A DNA stretch of 52,792 nucleotides from Clostridium sp. MCC353. Its GTDB lineage: Bacteria > Bacillota > Clostridia > Lachnospirales > Lachnospiraceae. Location of the stretch: the NCBI RefSeq assembly GCF_018785315.1, contig NZ_WQPN01000059.1, positions 1-52,792 on the forward strand, written 5' to 3'. This document shows, one piece after another, positions 15,924-24,712 of this stretch; the first letter of the stretch is position 1; each line of letters starts with the position of its first letter. Under the pieces are notes generated by a model. It saw only the letters and a program-made list of their open reading frames with translations. It had not been told where the DNA came from and searched no databases. Made by a program: the position numbers and the translations under genes.

Positions 15924-17801
15924 TTAAGCTCCCGGGCCTTCCTGTATGCTTCCTCCCGGAGTGTTTCCACCCGGCGTATTGGCTTCATTGCTGCCAGGGA
16001 ACAAAGCCGCGGTGGTAGAAGGCTGCGGGGCCGAATTGGTCGGCTGCGGAGGGGCGGGAACCGAGATGGTTTCTCCCGGTGTCTGGGCCGTACTGCCTCC
16101 TGGGGTCTGTGCGGAAGTGGTTGAACCTGACGGCGAATTGGGGCCGCCTGGATGATCCGCTGCAGTAGTCTCATGAGCAGAACTTTCAACCGGAGAACTC
16201 TCTTCCGGCGGCTGCGTCGGCCTCACTCCCGGGCCTGAGCTTTCGTCCGGATCCGGTAAATCCGTAGGACCATTAGGCCTGGTTCCATTTGCTGAGGAAG
16301 TGTGAGGAACAGAAGCAGAACTGTCCGGAGATGATCCGTCCGGAGACAGTCCATTGGCGGCGGAAGTGCTATGGGACGACGGATCCAGATCCTCAGGAGG
16401 ATCTATGATATTGCCGTGCTCATCCGTTTCAAATGGAGCTGATTCTGAACTGCTCTCAGATTCTTCCGTGCTGGAAGTTTCCTCGGTTGTTGTCACTACG
16501 GCGGCTGTGGTTTCTTTTGGCAGATATCCTTCCGTAGATACGTGTCCTACCGGCTTGCCGGCCTTATACTTCCCTGTATGTTCAGAGATCGTCGCGCTGA
16601 TCTTCTTAACCGTTGCCGTCGGTTCGTATAAATCCTCCTCGCCGAACAGGAACTTGTGAAGTTCTATTACATTGCTTTCCAACGTTGTAGGTATTACACA
16701 AGCCCCTCTTTTGCCCATATTGGCATCGTCACGGGCCATGGGGAAACCGATGGATTCACCCATGTGGTACTTTGTAACGCTCAGGGCCACATTGGTTAAA
16801 TCGGACAGATCAATACTGGTAGCCACCTGGGGCAGAATCAGTTCAAGAAGCTGGTTCAGCACCGCAAAATCTGCTTTTTTGCATTTCTCAAAGGCCTGGG
16901 CAATGACCTTGCGCTGGCGCTCTGTACGGGCAAAATCCGTATCCATCAAACGAAGCCGTCCATATGCGACAGCCTGTACGCCGTCTAAATGGTTCATACC
17001 CGCTTTCTTAATATGCTGGGAGTAAACTCCGGTTACTTTTACGGTTTCTGTTATAAATGAATTGATATACGCGTGTTCCGCCTTGCTCAATTCGATATCC
17101 ACACCGCCCAGAATATTGATGGCATCCGCCACAGCCTTCCAGTTAAATGTAACGTAATCGGTAATATTCAAATCCAGGTTTTTGTTCAATGCCTTAACAG
17201 CCTGTTCCGGGCCTCCGTTGGCATACGCGGCATTGATCTTATTGTAAGTGCCCTTATCGTCAATGTTCAGATAACTGTCACGGAAAACGGAAACCAGCTT
17301 GATCTCCCCTGTCTCCCGGTTGATACAGCAGATCATATTGACATCCGCATTGGTTCCCTTACCCACATTGCTTCCGCGGCTGTCCACGCCGAAGACGGCG
17401 ATCATCCAGTAGCCCTTCATCTTCGTCAAATCTTCAACTGTCAGCTCTTCATTCTTAATGCTGTCCTGCTGGAATTCATGGCGCTGGATCATGTTCCAGC
17501 GTTTTGCAAAAAATGCATAAGTAAAAATAAACAGCAATGCAAAACATTCCGCGACGATCATGGTTACGATCCGCCTGCGCCTCTTGTTCTTCGCTTTTCT
17601 CGGCGCCTTCCTGGGCGGTTCAGGCTCCCTGAATTTAGGGGTTCTGCGTTCGCTCTTTTCGGACGCCGTCCTGGGTATCTCCATCCGGTCGGAAGATCGT
17701 CCCCTGCCGGTCTGCACGGGCGTCTCACTTCCGGGTTTCTTTCTGCTCCGGCTGCGGCGCTCCCGGCTAAACTCTAATTCATCTTCATACTCGTTATTCA
17801 T
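15924..17801 (-). CDS. LytR-CpsA-Psr (LCP) family wall-polymer ligase with long Ser/Thr/Pro tail
   Basis: Membrane-anchored LCP enzyme of 625 residues. A basic cytoplasmic N-terminus (about 80 residues) precedes one membrane helix (ECFALLFIFTYAFFA). The LCP catalytic domain shows FGVDSRG, VSVFRDSYLNIDDKGTYNK, GGVDIELSKAE and the Arg-rich RLRLMDTDFARTERQRKV, which bind the polyprenyl-pyrophosphate glycan. The last 200 residues are low-complexity Ser/Thr/Pro/Gly, probably a wall-spanning linker. Such enzymes transfer glycopolymers to peptidoglycan. It is the last gene of the glycan operon, which fits attachment of that product. Confidence 0.93.
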   Translation of the reverse strand: MNNEYEDELEFSRERRSRSRKKPGSETPVQTGRGRSSDRMEIPRTASEKSERRTPKFREPEPPRKAPRKAKNKRRRRIVTMIVAECFALLFIFTYAFFAKRWNMIQRHEFQQDSIKNEELTVEDLTKMKGYWMIAVFGVDSRGSNVGKGTNADVNMICCINRETGEIKLVSVFRDSYLNIDDKGTYNKINAAYANGGPEQAVKALNKNLDLNITDYVTFNWKAVADAINILGGVDIELSKAEHAYINSFITETVKVTGVYSQHIKKAGMNHLDGVQAVAYGRLRLMDTDFARTERQRKVIAQAFEKCKKADFAVLNQLLELILPQVATSIDLSDLTNVALSVTKYHMGESIGFPMARDDANMGKRGACVIPTTLESNVIELHKFLFGEEDLYEPTATVKKISATISEHTGKYKAGKPVGHVSTEGYLPKETTAAVVTTTEETSSTEESESSSESAPFETDEHGNIIDPPEDLDPSSHSTSAANGLSPDGSSPDSSASVPHTSSANGTRPNGPTDLPDPDESSGPGVRPTQPPEESSPVESSAHETTAADHPGGPNSPSGSTTSAQTPGGSTAQTPGETISVPAPPQPTNSAPQPSTTAALFPGSNEANTPGGNTPGGSIQEGPGA

Positions 17802-17810
17802 GTTGTACCT

Positions 17811-19229
17811 CTAATATGCATTTTTGTTAATCAGTCCCTTGAATACGGTTAAAAACATAATCTTAATATCAAACCCAAGGGTCCAGTTCTCAATGTAATA
17901 CAAATCATGTTCAATTCGTTTCGTTATTGAAGTGTCTCCACGGTAGCCATTTACCTGCGCCCATCCGGTCAGGCCCGGACGAACCTGATGTTTAATCATA
18001 TATCTGGGAATCTCTTCTTTAAAACGCTCCACAAAAAACGGGCGTTCCGGCCTGGGGCCTACAATGCTCATGTCCCCGATCAGGACATTAAAAAACTGGG
18101 GTGTTTCATCAATACTCGTTTTACGGATAAAGCGGCCGATGGGCGTAACCCTAGGATCTCTCGGGGTTGTCCACTGGCTTTTCTCCGTATCCGGCGTCTG
18201 CACTTCCATGGAACGGAACTTGTACATCTTAAACGGGCGGTTATGGAGCCCGATCCGCTCCTGGCTGAATAATACAGGGCCTGGAGAAGTTAGTTTTATA
18301 ATCAATGCAGTTAACAGCATAACAGGTGAAAATACGATCAGCCCCACAACGGAACCGACGATATCCACCGCCCGCTTCACTGCACGATTTAACGGGTCTG
18401 TAAGAGGAACTCGCCTGATATGTATCACAGGCAGCCCCTGTAAATCTTCCATAAGCGGAATGGAGGGGATCATATTGTTATAGTCGGGGATGAACTTGGT
18501 ATGGACGCCTGATTTTTCACAGGCCGCCACAATCTCCTCCAGGTGTTCATACTCCTTAATGCTGAGGGTGATGGCGATTTCGTCCAGTTCGTTTAAGTTT
18601 AAAATTTCCTTTAAGTCCGAGGTCTTTCCGAACACGCGGATTCCCTTGTATTCATGGCCCCATTCTTTGTGGTCATCCAAAATCCCCTTGATCTGATATC
18701 CCCATTCAGGATTGGCGTTCACCCTGTCGATATAGGCTTCGGCCGCGCGGCTGTAACCGATCAGCAGAATGTGTTTCTGGTTAAATCCTTTGGAACGCAT
18801 GGACCGCAGGACGAGACGGATGATATTCCGTTCCAGCCCTTCCAGGACCACATTAATCAGGTAGAAGTAAAGAATCATCCTGCCCGATATATTGCCCCAG
18901 TAAGAATTCTTACGCAGAACAAACAGCACCATGGTTATGATCAGGAAACCGATAGTGTTGGCCTTACAGATATTGGCAAACTCCATACGCCTTCCCTGTA
19001 CCCGTTTCGGCGTATACAGGTGAAATGCCATATATAAAAACATGTAGAGCGGTACAACAATAACCAGCGCGGTAAAATATACCTGCGCATCCAGTATGCC
19101 CCAATGGGGGCGCAGGATTCTGTTTTCCCAGTACATGATGGTCCATGCCAGCACATAGGAAATGACAATTACCAATGCGTCCAGCAGCACATGGAACCGG
19201 TTCAGTTTTTTCTGGTTATCTTTTATCAT
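17811..19229 (-). CDS. Polyprenyl glycosylphosphotransferase (initiating sugar transferase)
   Basis: About 472 residues. Four N-terminal membrane helices and a nucleotide-binding-like middle domain (HILLIGYSRAAEAYIDRV) precede a C-terminal bacterial sugar transferase domain with AVDIVGSVVGLIVFSPVML, FSQERIGLHNRPFKMYKFRS, DETPQFFNVLIGDMSIVGPR and PGLTGWAQVNGY. It starts glycan synthesis by moving a sugar phosphate from a nucleotide sugar to undecaprenyl phosphate (WbaP/CpsE type). The start at 19229 is preferred, with GAGGG 8 nt upstream; a GTG at 19238 adds three residues. Confidence 0.93.
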   Translation of the reverse strand: MIKDNQKKLNRFHVLLDALVIVISYVLAWTIMYWENRILRPHWGILDAQVYFTALVIVVPLYMFLYMAFHLYTPKRVQGRRMEFANICKANTIGFLIITMVLFVLRKNSYWGNISGRMILYFYLINVVLEGLERNIIRLVLRSMRSKGFNQKHILLIGYSRAAEAYIDRVNANPEWGYQIKGILDDHKEWGHEYKGIRVFGKTSDLKEILNLNELDEIAITLSIKEYEHLEEIVAACEKSGVHTKFIPDYNNMIPSIPLMEDLQGLPVIHIRRVPLTDPLNRAVKRAVDIVGSVVGLIVFSPVMLLTALIIKLTSPGPVLFSQERIGLHNRPFKMYKFRSMEVQTPDTEKSQWTTPRDPRVTPIGRFIRKTSIDETPQFFNVLIGDMSIVGPRPERPFFVERFKEEIPRYMIKHQVRPGLTGWAQVNGYRGDTSITKRIEHDLYYIENWTLGFDIKIMFLTVFKGLINKNAY

Positions 19230-19352
19230 CGTACCCACCCTCAGTTCAATATCTCATCTATTATACATGATATCATAATTGTATGCTATTAAAATTCTCT
19301 TAAAAAGTTTGGTCTTTCGACGATTTTATTTAGATATTCTGACGTTTTCTGC

Positions 19353-20327
19353 CTATTTTAGCAGTCTCCGCCTGGAAAATTCCCAGACATAGATAAATGT
19401 CCCGGCAATCAGCTCCCATTCAATTGAAAGATAATTCACCAGATTTTCAGGCCGGAATTTCACCTTTTTACAGTTCCGGGCGGTTTTTAATCCCTCCAGA
19501 AGCCCGGCCACATAATCCTTTTCAAACCCTCTTTTTTTGAAAAAGCCATACTTCATAGCGATTCCCACAAGTATGGGAAACAGATTCACAAGAAGCTGAA
19601 GAGCGGGCATATTTTTGTAATTCAGGTAGATATTATTCCTGGCGGCCAGTTTCACCTTAAAAGAGTTATATTTGGAACCGCTGGTAGCGCTTCCCGCATG
19701 GTAAACCACAGCGTCCGGGCAGTACCGGTTGTGGTATCCGGCGATCTTGGCCCTGTATCCCACGTCTAAATCTTCCAGATATGCAAAATGCATCTCGTCA
19801 AAATAGCCGATGGTCTCAAACACTTCCCTGCGGTAAATCGCAGCCGCCGCACAGGCGGAAAATATCTCCCGCTCCTTATTATATCCTGCCGCGCTCTGCC
19901 CAACTCCCCGCTGGTAGGCCCAGCCCAAAACCGTGTACATATCTCCCGCATCGTCCATCAAGTCCTTTTGGTAAAGCTGGATCATCTTGCAGCTGACCGA
20001 AAAAATGGACGGCGATTTTTCTATGGCCCGGATCATCTGCGCCACAAAGTCCCCGCAAACTTCCGTATCATTATTGAGCAGGATCGCATACGGCGTTTGA
20101 GCCGCTTTCAGCCCGATATTGACCGCGCCGCAGAACCCTGTATTTTTATCCAGAAAAATGGACGGAATCTCCCGTTCCTTCAGCCACTCCACGCTGCCGT
20201 CCGTAGACCCGTTGTCCACCACCAGCACCTGGTAATCATCTGTGGTCTGGCGGTCCAGGGCTTCAAAACAGGGCTCCATGAATTTCAGGCCGTTATAATT
20301 CGGTATAATAACCGTAACTTTTTTCAT
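19353..20327 (-). CDS. Family 2 glycosyltransferase (rhamnosyltransferase-like)
   Basis: A 324-residue cytoplasmic GT-A enzyme. Seen are VTVIIPNYNGLKFMEPC at the N-terminus, VVDNGSTDGSVEWL, and the DXD-type metal site in ILLNNDTEV near residue 105. A later ED acid pair in FAYLEDLDVGYRAKIAG may hold the catalytic base. It resembles WbbL-like rhamnosyl- or galactosyltransferases, but the donor sugar is not determined. It lies in the minus-strand glycan operon after the two-domain glycosyltransferase, 23 bp apart. Confidence 0.92.
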   Translation of the reverse strand: MKKVTVIIPNYNGLKFMEPCFEALDRQTTDDYQVLVVDNGSTDGSVEWLKEREIPSIFLDKNTGFCGAVNIGLKAAQTPYAILLNNDTEVCGDFVAQMIRAIEKSPSIFSVSCKMIQLYQKDLMDDAGDMYTVLGWAYQRGVGQSAAGYNKEREIFSACAAAAIYRREVFETIGYFDEMHFAYLEDLDVGYRAKIAGYHNRYCPDAVVYHAGSATSGSKYNSFKVKLAARNNIYLNYKNMPALQLLVNLFPILVGIAMKYGFFKKRGFEKDYVAGLLEGLKTARNCKKVKFRPENLVNYLSIEWELIAGTFIYVWEFSRRRLLK

Positions 20328-20350
20328 TTTACTCCTCCATGCCCAAGCGG

Positions 20351-22537
20351 CTACACTTCAAGGCGGTATGGCTCTCCGATCGCTTCCTTCTGCAAATCCC
20401 GCAGCGCAAAATTAGATTTTCTCAGGGTCAGGTTCGGGTTGTAATACGGATCCCCCTTTTCCAGAATTTCCGGCCATTTCTTTGCAAAAATGGCAATTTC
20501 CCTGTTAAATCTGGCAACTTTTTCCGGCGTATCCTCCAAACCTCTGGATTTGGATTCGTAATGGTAGAGAACCGCATATGGATTATACACTACTAGTTTG
20601 CCAAGGGCTCTCACTTTCATACAATAATCGATATCATTAAATGCCACAGCCAGTTCTTCACTGAAACCGCCTGCCTTTTCAAATACGGATTTTTTTGTCA
20701 TCATACAGGCAGCCGTCACCGCACTGTAATCCTGGGCGCACATAGCCCTGTGGAAATAGCTGTTTTCCGCCTTATGAAGTCCGATAAATGTATGGCCTGC
20801 GATTCCGCCAAATCCCACCACCACTCCGGCATGCTGGATGGTATCGTCCTGGTAAAGCAGCCTGGCTCCGGCAATTCCAACGTCTTCTCTCTGGCAGAAT
20901 CCCAGCATTTCTTCCATCATCCTGGGTTCTATGATCTCAGTGTCATTGTTTAAAAACAAAAGATACTCTCCCCCGGCCGACTGCACGCCGAAATTATTGA
21001 TGGCCGAATAGTTGAATTCCCTTTCCCACGTGACCACATGAACACAGGGAAATTCCTTCTGTATTTTCGTATAATAATCAAATGTTTCCGGTTCCGTACT
21101 GTTATTCTCCACCACAATAAATTCAATATTTTTATATGTGGCCCGCTCTGTAATGGACCGTATACAGAGATCCAGATCCTTATGATGATCCTTATTGGGG
21201 ATCACGATGGAGATCAATGGACTTCCCACGATCTCAAAGGTGGTGTGGTAAATTCCGTAATCCACGCCCTTTTCCACCTTCTCCGCTTTTATTCCCATCC
21301 GTTCATAATGAGCCATAACCGCCCTGGAACCGGCCTCAAACGCATAAAGCTTGCTTTCCGGGTTGCTGGCCGTAGATTCCAGATGACAGCGCCAGTGGTA
21401 CAGAATCTTAGGGATATGGCAGATCTTCGCCGCTGCCTCCGTGCACCGGAAAATGAAATCATAATCCTGGGCGCCGTCAAATTCCTGGCGGAAACCGCCC
21501 ACTTTTTCAAATAAACTCCGTCTCACCACAAAAAGATGGCAGATATAGTTCACGCTGGTCAAAAGATCCGGATTGAAATCCGGTTTAAAATGAGGGTCGA
21601 ATAAGGCCCCGCCGTCCATATCCAGCTTGTCTTCATCGGAATAAATCACGTCGCAGTCCGCATTTTCATTAATGGTCTTTGCACACTCATAAAGGGCGTG
21701 GGGAGGCACCGTATCATCGTGGTCGGCCAGGACGATAAAGTCCCCGGAAGCCATTTCCAGCGCAGCGTTGGTATTTCCCGCAATTCCCCGGTTTTCTCCC
21801 AGAACTTTATATTTTATCCTCTTATCCCGGTCCGCGTAGCGTTTTAAAATGCGGCTCACATCCTGTCCTTTGGGGCTTCCGTCCGCGATGCAGAGTTCCC
21901 AGTTAACATAAGTCTGATCCAGAATGGAATCGATCATTTCACGGAGATATTTCTCCGGAGTTTTAAAAACCGGGATCACAATGGAAAATTTTGGCATGAA
22001 AGGAAATGATTCATGACGCTGTTTCTCCAGCTCTTCCTCCGTGGGCTTGGTCAGCTCATACCACTCGGCGTAATCGTAGTCATTGTCCAGACCCTGGATT
22101 TTATGTTTGGATTTCACAATCAAGGCCTTTAAGCCGTTCTTTTTCCAAAAGTCCAAGGCCACATGGACCGTTTCCATGTTCATCAAATCCTTGATTTTCT
22201 CTTTCCGCTTGTGGGCCACGCTGCTGCGCTTGGCGATCAGGTCTTCATTGTATTTGATGCGGGCTGTTTTGCCGTCGCAGGTGATCAGCAGATAATAATC
22301 CTGGCCCCGTTCGTAAGGGAACTGGATGTCAAAGCCGAAGTCTTTGTCTATGATCTGCTTATAATAAATCTGGCTCACGTCGTCCCGCCTTGTGGATACA
22401 CAGCGGAATTCCACGGGATTCCGGCCGGCGTCCTCCACCGCAAATGACGGTTGGGACTGGGGATCACGGCCGATGACCCAGCCGTTTAAAGTTATTTCAT
22501 TTTCGCGTATGCGGACTATGTCTATTTTGTATTTCAT
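20351..22537 (-). CDS. Two-domain family 2 glycosyltransferase
   Basis: A 728-residue protein. A beta-rich N-terminal domain (about 1-110) is followed by a first GT-A domain from about residue 178 (FSIVIPVFKTPEKYLREM, VLADHDDTVPPHALYE, YSDEDKLD) and a second from about 440 (ISIVIPNKDHHKDLDLC, LFLNNDTEI, FNDIDYCMKVRALG). Both carry acidic metal-site motifs, so it may add two sugars in alternation as some O-antigen and capsule synthases do. Its ATG overlaps the stop of the preceding glycosyltransferase (ATGA), showing translational coupling. Confidence 0.93.
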   Translation of the reverse strand: MKYKIDIVRIRENEITLNGWVIGRDPQSQPSFAVEDAGRNPVEFRCVSTRRDDVSQIYYKQIIDKDFGFDIQFPYERGQDYYLLITCDGKTARIKYNEDLIAKRSSVAHKRKEKIKDLMNMETVHVALDFWKKNGLKALIVKSKHKIQGLDNDYDYAEWYELTKPTEEELEKQRHESFPFMPKFSIVIPVFKTPEKYLREMIDSILDQTYVNWELCIADGSPKGQDVSRILKRYADRDKRIKYKVLGENRGIAGNTNAALEMASGDFIVLADHDDTVPPHALYECAKTINENADCDVIYSDEDKLDMDGGALFDPHFKPDFNPDLLTSVNYICHLFVVRRSLFEKVGGFRQEFDGAQDYDFIFRCTEAAAKICHIPKILYHWRCHLESTASNPESKLYAFEAGSRAVMAHYERMGIKAEKVEKGVDYGIYHTTFEIVGSPLISIVIPNKDHHKDLDLCIRSITERATYKNIEFIVVENNSTEPETFDYYTKIQKEFPCVHVVTWEREFNYSAINNFGVQSAGGEYLLFLNNDTEIIEPRMMEEMLGFCQREDVGIAGARLLYQDDTIQHAGVVVGFGGIAGHTFIGLHKAENSYFHRAMCAQDYSAVTAACMMTKKSVFEKAGGFSEELAVAFNDIDYCMKVRALGKLVVYNPYAVLYHYESKSRGLEDTPEKVARFNREIAIFAKKWPEILEKGDPYYNPNLTLRKSNFALRDLQKEAIGEPYRLEV

Positions 22538-23640
22538 TTTTCGTTATTTCCTTTATTAACGTCAGGGGAGAGGGGAGGATTTTCCTCTTTGGACGCGTTT
22601 TCGTCTGATGCGTTTTCGTCAGATGCGTTTTCGTCAGGCGCATTTACATCAGGCGTGAAGGCATTTTCGAAAATGCCTTCACGCTTGATGTTAAAAAACT
22701 CCCCATCCTGAAAGTTAATTCTTTCTTCTTCAATCACCAACGGCCTTTTCATCACCCTTGAATTGATGGTGAGTATATACTCCCCCACCAACCCAATAAA
22801 AAATATCTGAATCGACCCCAAAAACAGCATTCCAATCAGCATGGGCGCCATACCTGCCGGAAACCTGTCCCACCAGATCAGCTTCATAACCAAGTAAACA
22901 AGAGCCACCACAATGCTGATGCCGGAGCAGATAAATCCGAATATGGTAGCCAGCCGGAGCCCCACCTTCGTGTAAGAGGTAATGCTCAGCATGGCCGCGT
23001 CATACAGCCGGTAAAAATTATTGCTGGTCTTCCCGGCCCGGCGTTTGGGCTGCTCATAAGGAATCTCTTTTCTCCTGAATCCCAGTTCCGCCACAATCCC
23101 CCGTAAAAACGGCGTGGGATCATCCAATTCCCTGAGCACTTCGATAAACCGCTTATCATACAGTCCAAATCCGGTAAAATGTTCGATCTGCTCCACGTCG
23201 GACAGTTTTTTTATCAGCTTATAATAACAGCTTCTCAGCCAGTACATGATTTTATTCTCCTGGCTGCTCTTTTTTATGCCAATGACGATCTTATATCCCT
23301 CTTCCCAGGCTTTCACGTATTTGGGAATCATCTCCACCGGATCCTGGAAATCGGCTGCCATCAGGATGGTACAGTCCCCGGTGGTCTGAAGCATTCCATA
23401 ATAGGGGGAATTAAACTGTCCAAAATTCTTTGCATTAAATATCCCCTTGATCCCGGGGGCCCTGCCGCAGAGTTCCCGGATCAAATCCCGGGTTTTATCG
23501 TGGGAATCATTGTCGATGAATAAAAGTTCATATTCATAACCAGGCAGTTCTTTCTGAAACATGGAGACAATGGCCTGACTCAGGGGAACCACATTCTCTT
23601 CTTCATTATAACATGGTACAACTATACTGATTTTCTTCAT
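22534..23640 (-). CDS. DPM1-like membrane glycosyltransferase with repeat-derived tail
   Basis: A 368-residue enzyme of the dolichol-phosphate-mannose synthase/GtrB type. The GT-A domain has SIVVPCYNEEENVVPLSQA and AADFQDPVEMIP; two membrane helices follow at about 230-300. Such enzymes load a sugar on polyprenyl phosphate or modify a glycan. The family normally ends soon after PLVIEEERI; here about 45 more residues follow, encoded partly by a REP-like hairpin (22643-22695) and partly by a 15-bp tandem repeat giving DENAS units. The tail is probably dispensable. It starts 4 bp after the dehydrogenase stop. Confidence 0.9.
   Translation of the reverse strand: MKKISIVVPCYNEEENVVPLSQAIVSMFQKELPGYEYELLFIDNDSHDKTRDLIRELCGRAPGIKGIFNAKNFGQFNSPYYGMLQTTGDCTILMAADFQDPVEMIPKYVKAWEEGYKIVIGIKKSSQENKIMYWLRSCYYKLIKKLSDVEQIEHFTGFGLYDKRFIEVLRELDDPTPFLRGIVAELGFRRKEIPYEQPKRRAGKTSNNFYRLYDAAMLSITSYTKVGLRLATIFGFICSGISIVVALVYLVMKLIWWDRFPAGMAPMLIGMLFLGSIQIFFIGLVGEYILTINSRVMKRPLVIEEERINFQDGEFFNIKREGIFENAFTPDVNAPDENASDENASDENASKEENPPLSPDVNKGNNEK
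22594..22642 (-). repeat. 15-bp tandem repeat in the glycosyltransferase tail
   Basis: Three to four copies of a 15-bp unit containing GATGCGTTTTCGTC (plus-strand reading) encode consecutive DENAS pentapeptides. It is adjacent to the REP-like hairpin and in frame. Confidence 0.75.
22643..22695. repeat. REP-like hairpin inside a coding sequence (copy 3)
   Basis: TTTACATCA and TGATGTTAAA flank GGCGTGAAGGCATTTTCGAAAATGCCTTCACGC, read here as a perfect inverted repeat split over GGCATTTTC and GAAAATGCC. The unit is the same as in the intergenic copies at 4522-4576 and 12741-12859 but is translated, within the C-terminal tail of a glycosyltransferase. Confidence 0.85.
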
Positions 23641-23644
23641 TCTG

Positions 23645-24712
23645 TCACTTCCAATCTATCCGGACCATCACCTTCACCAGGTCCCGGGGTTTATCTCTCA
23701 TCAGATACAGGGCATCTTCAATTTTATCCAGGCCTTCAAAGCAGTGGGTCACCAGCTTTTCCGGTGAAATGCGTCCGTAACGGACCATTTTCATCATCCG
23801 TTCTATCCGTACTCTTCCGCCCTTAGCCAGCTCTGTGTGAATGGTCTTTCCAGCCATTCCACGCCCGCCGGAGAATTTAGGAAAAGGCAGGTTCCCTGTC
23901 CCGCCGAAATAATTGACATTGGAAACCGTACCGATCCCATAACGCACCATATCGATGGCCTGGGAAAATACCTCGTCCCCGCCGCCGCAAATGATAACCG
24001 AATCCGCCCCGATGCCGCCTGTCATGGCCAGCACCTGTTCCACCACATTGCCGTCCTTATAGCTGATGATATCCGTGGCTCCGAATTCCCGGGCCAGGTT
24101 CACGCAGACCGGCCTTGTGCCAACCGCCGCAATGCGGGCAGCTCCCAGATGCCTGGCGCCTTCCACAGCCATCAGGCCGATGGGGCCGATCCCCATCACA
24201 ACTACCGTATCTCCAAATTTAATGTCCGCATATTCCGCGCCTGTAAAACCGGTGGTCACCACATCCACGCACATGAGCGCCTGTTCCACGCTGACCCCTT
24301 CCGGAATCCTGGCGAGGGTGGTATCCGCATCCGGTATCAAAAATCGTTCAGAAAATGTTCCCGGCTGGCTTCGTCCCAATTGATGCCCGGAAAACGGCGC
24401 ACCGGCGTGCTTAAAATTGCATTCCTGAATGCCCGGGTCCCGCCAGTTGGGAGTGATTGCAGGCACGGCCACGATCTGCCCCGGCTGGAAGTCCCGCACC
24501 AGTTCCCCTATTTCCAGAATCTCGGCCACACATTCGTGTCCTAAAACCAGGTTGGGAGCCTTTTTCGAACCTCCGCCGAACACCGTATGGACGTCTGATG
24601 AACAGGGAGCCAGGGCTATGGGACGCAGAATCGCCCCATAGGGCGTAAGTTTTGGCTCTGGCGCATCAAACCAGCCCACTTTTCCAGGCTCTTTCAGTAC
24701 AAATGCTTTCAT
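23645..24712 (-). CDS. Zinc-dependent NADP-type secondary alcohol dehydrogenase
   Basis: Medium-chain dehydrogenase of 355 residues, closely like the Thermoanaerobacter brockii / Clostridium beijerinckii isopropanol dehydrogenases as I remember them. Cys37, His59 and Asp150 fall exactly on the catalytic zinc ligands of that group. Gly198, Thr199, Arg200 and Tyr218 fall at its NADP-phosphate-binding positions (Ser replaced by Thr). The structural-zinc cysteines of other ADHs are absent, as in that group. It reduces ketones or oxidises secondary alcohols; in this glycan operon a keto-sugar or side-chain carbonyl is a likely substrate (inference). The ATG overlaps the methyltransferase stop. Confidence 0.92.
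   Translation of the reverse strand: MKAFVLKEPGKVGWFDAPEPKLTPYGAILRPIALAPCSSDVHTVFGGGSKKAPNLVLGHECVAEILEIGELVRDFQPGQIVAVPAITPNWRDPGIQECNFKHAGAPFSGHQLGRSQPGTFSERFLIPDADTTLARIPEGVSVEQALMCVDVVTTGFTGAEYADIKFGDTVVVMGIGPIGLMAVEGARHLGAARIAAVGTRPVCVNLAREFGATDIISYKDGNVVEQVLAMTGGIGADSVIICGGGDEVFSQAIDMVRYGIGTVSNVNYFGGTGNLPFPKFSGGRGMAGKTIHTELAKGGRVRIERMMKMVRYGRISPEKLVTHCFEGLDKIEDALYLMRDKPRDLVKVMVRIDWK

Noticed and set aside
17073-17777. A 234-codon plus-strand ORF
   Set aside because: It is antisense to the LCP-family gene, whose motifs are complete.
23837-24544. A 235-codon plus-strand ORF
   Set aside because: It is antisense to the alcohol dehydrogenase, which has all its metal and cofactor residues.
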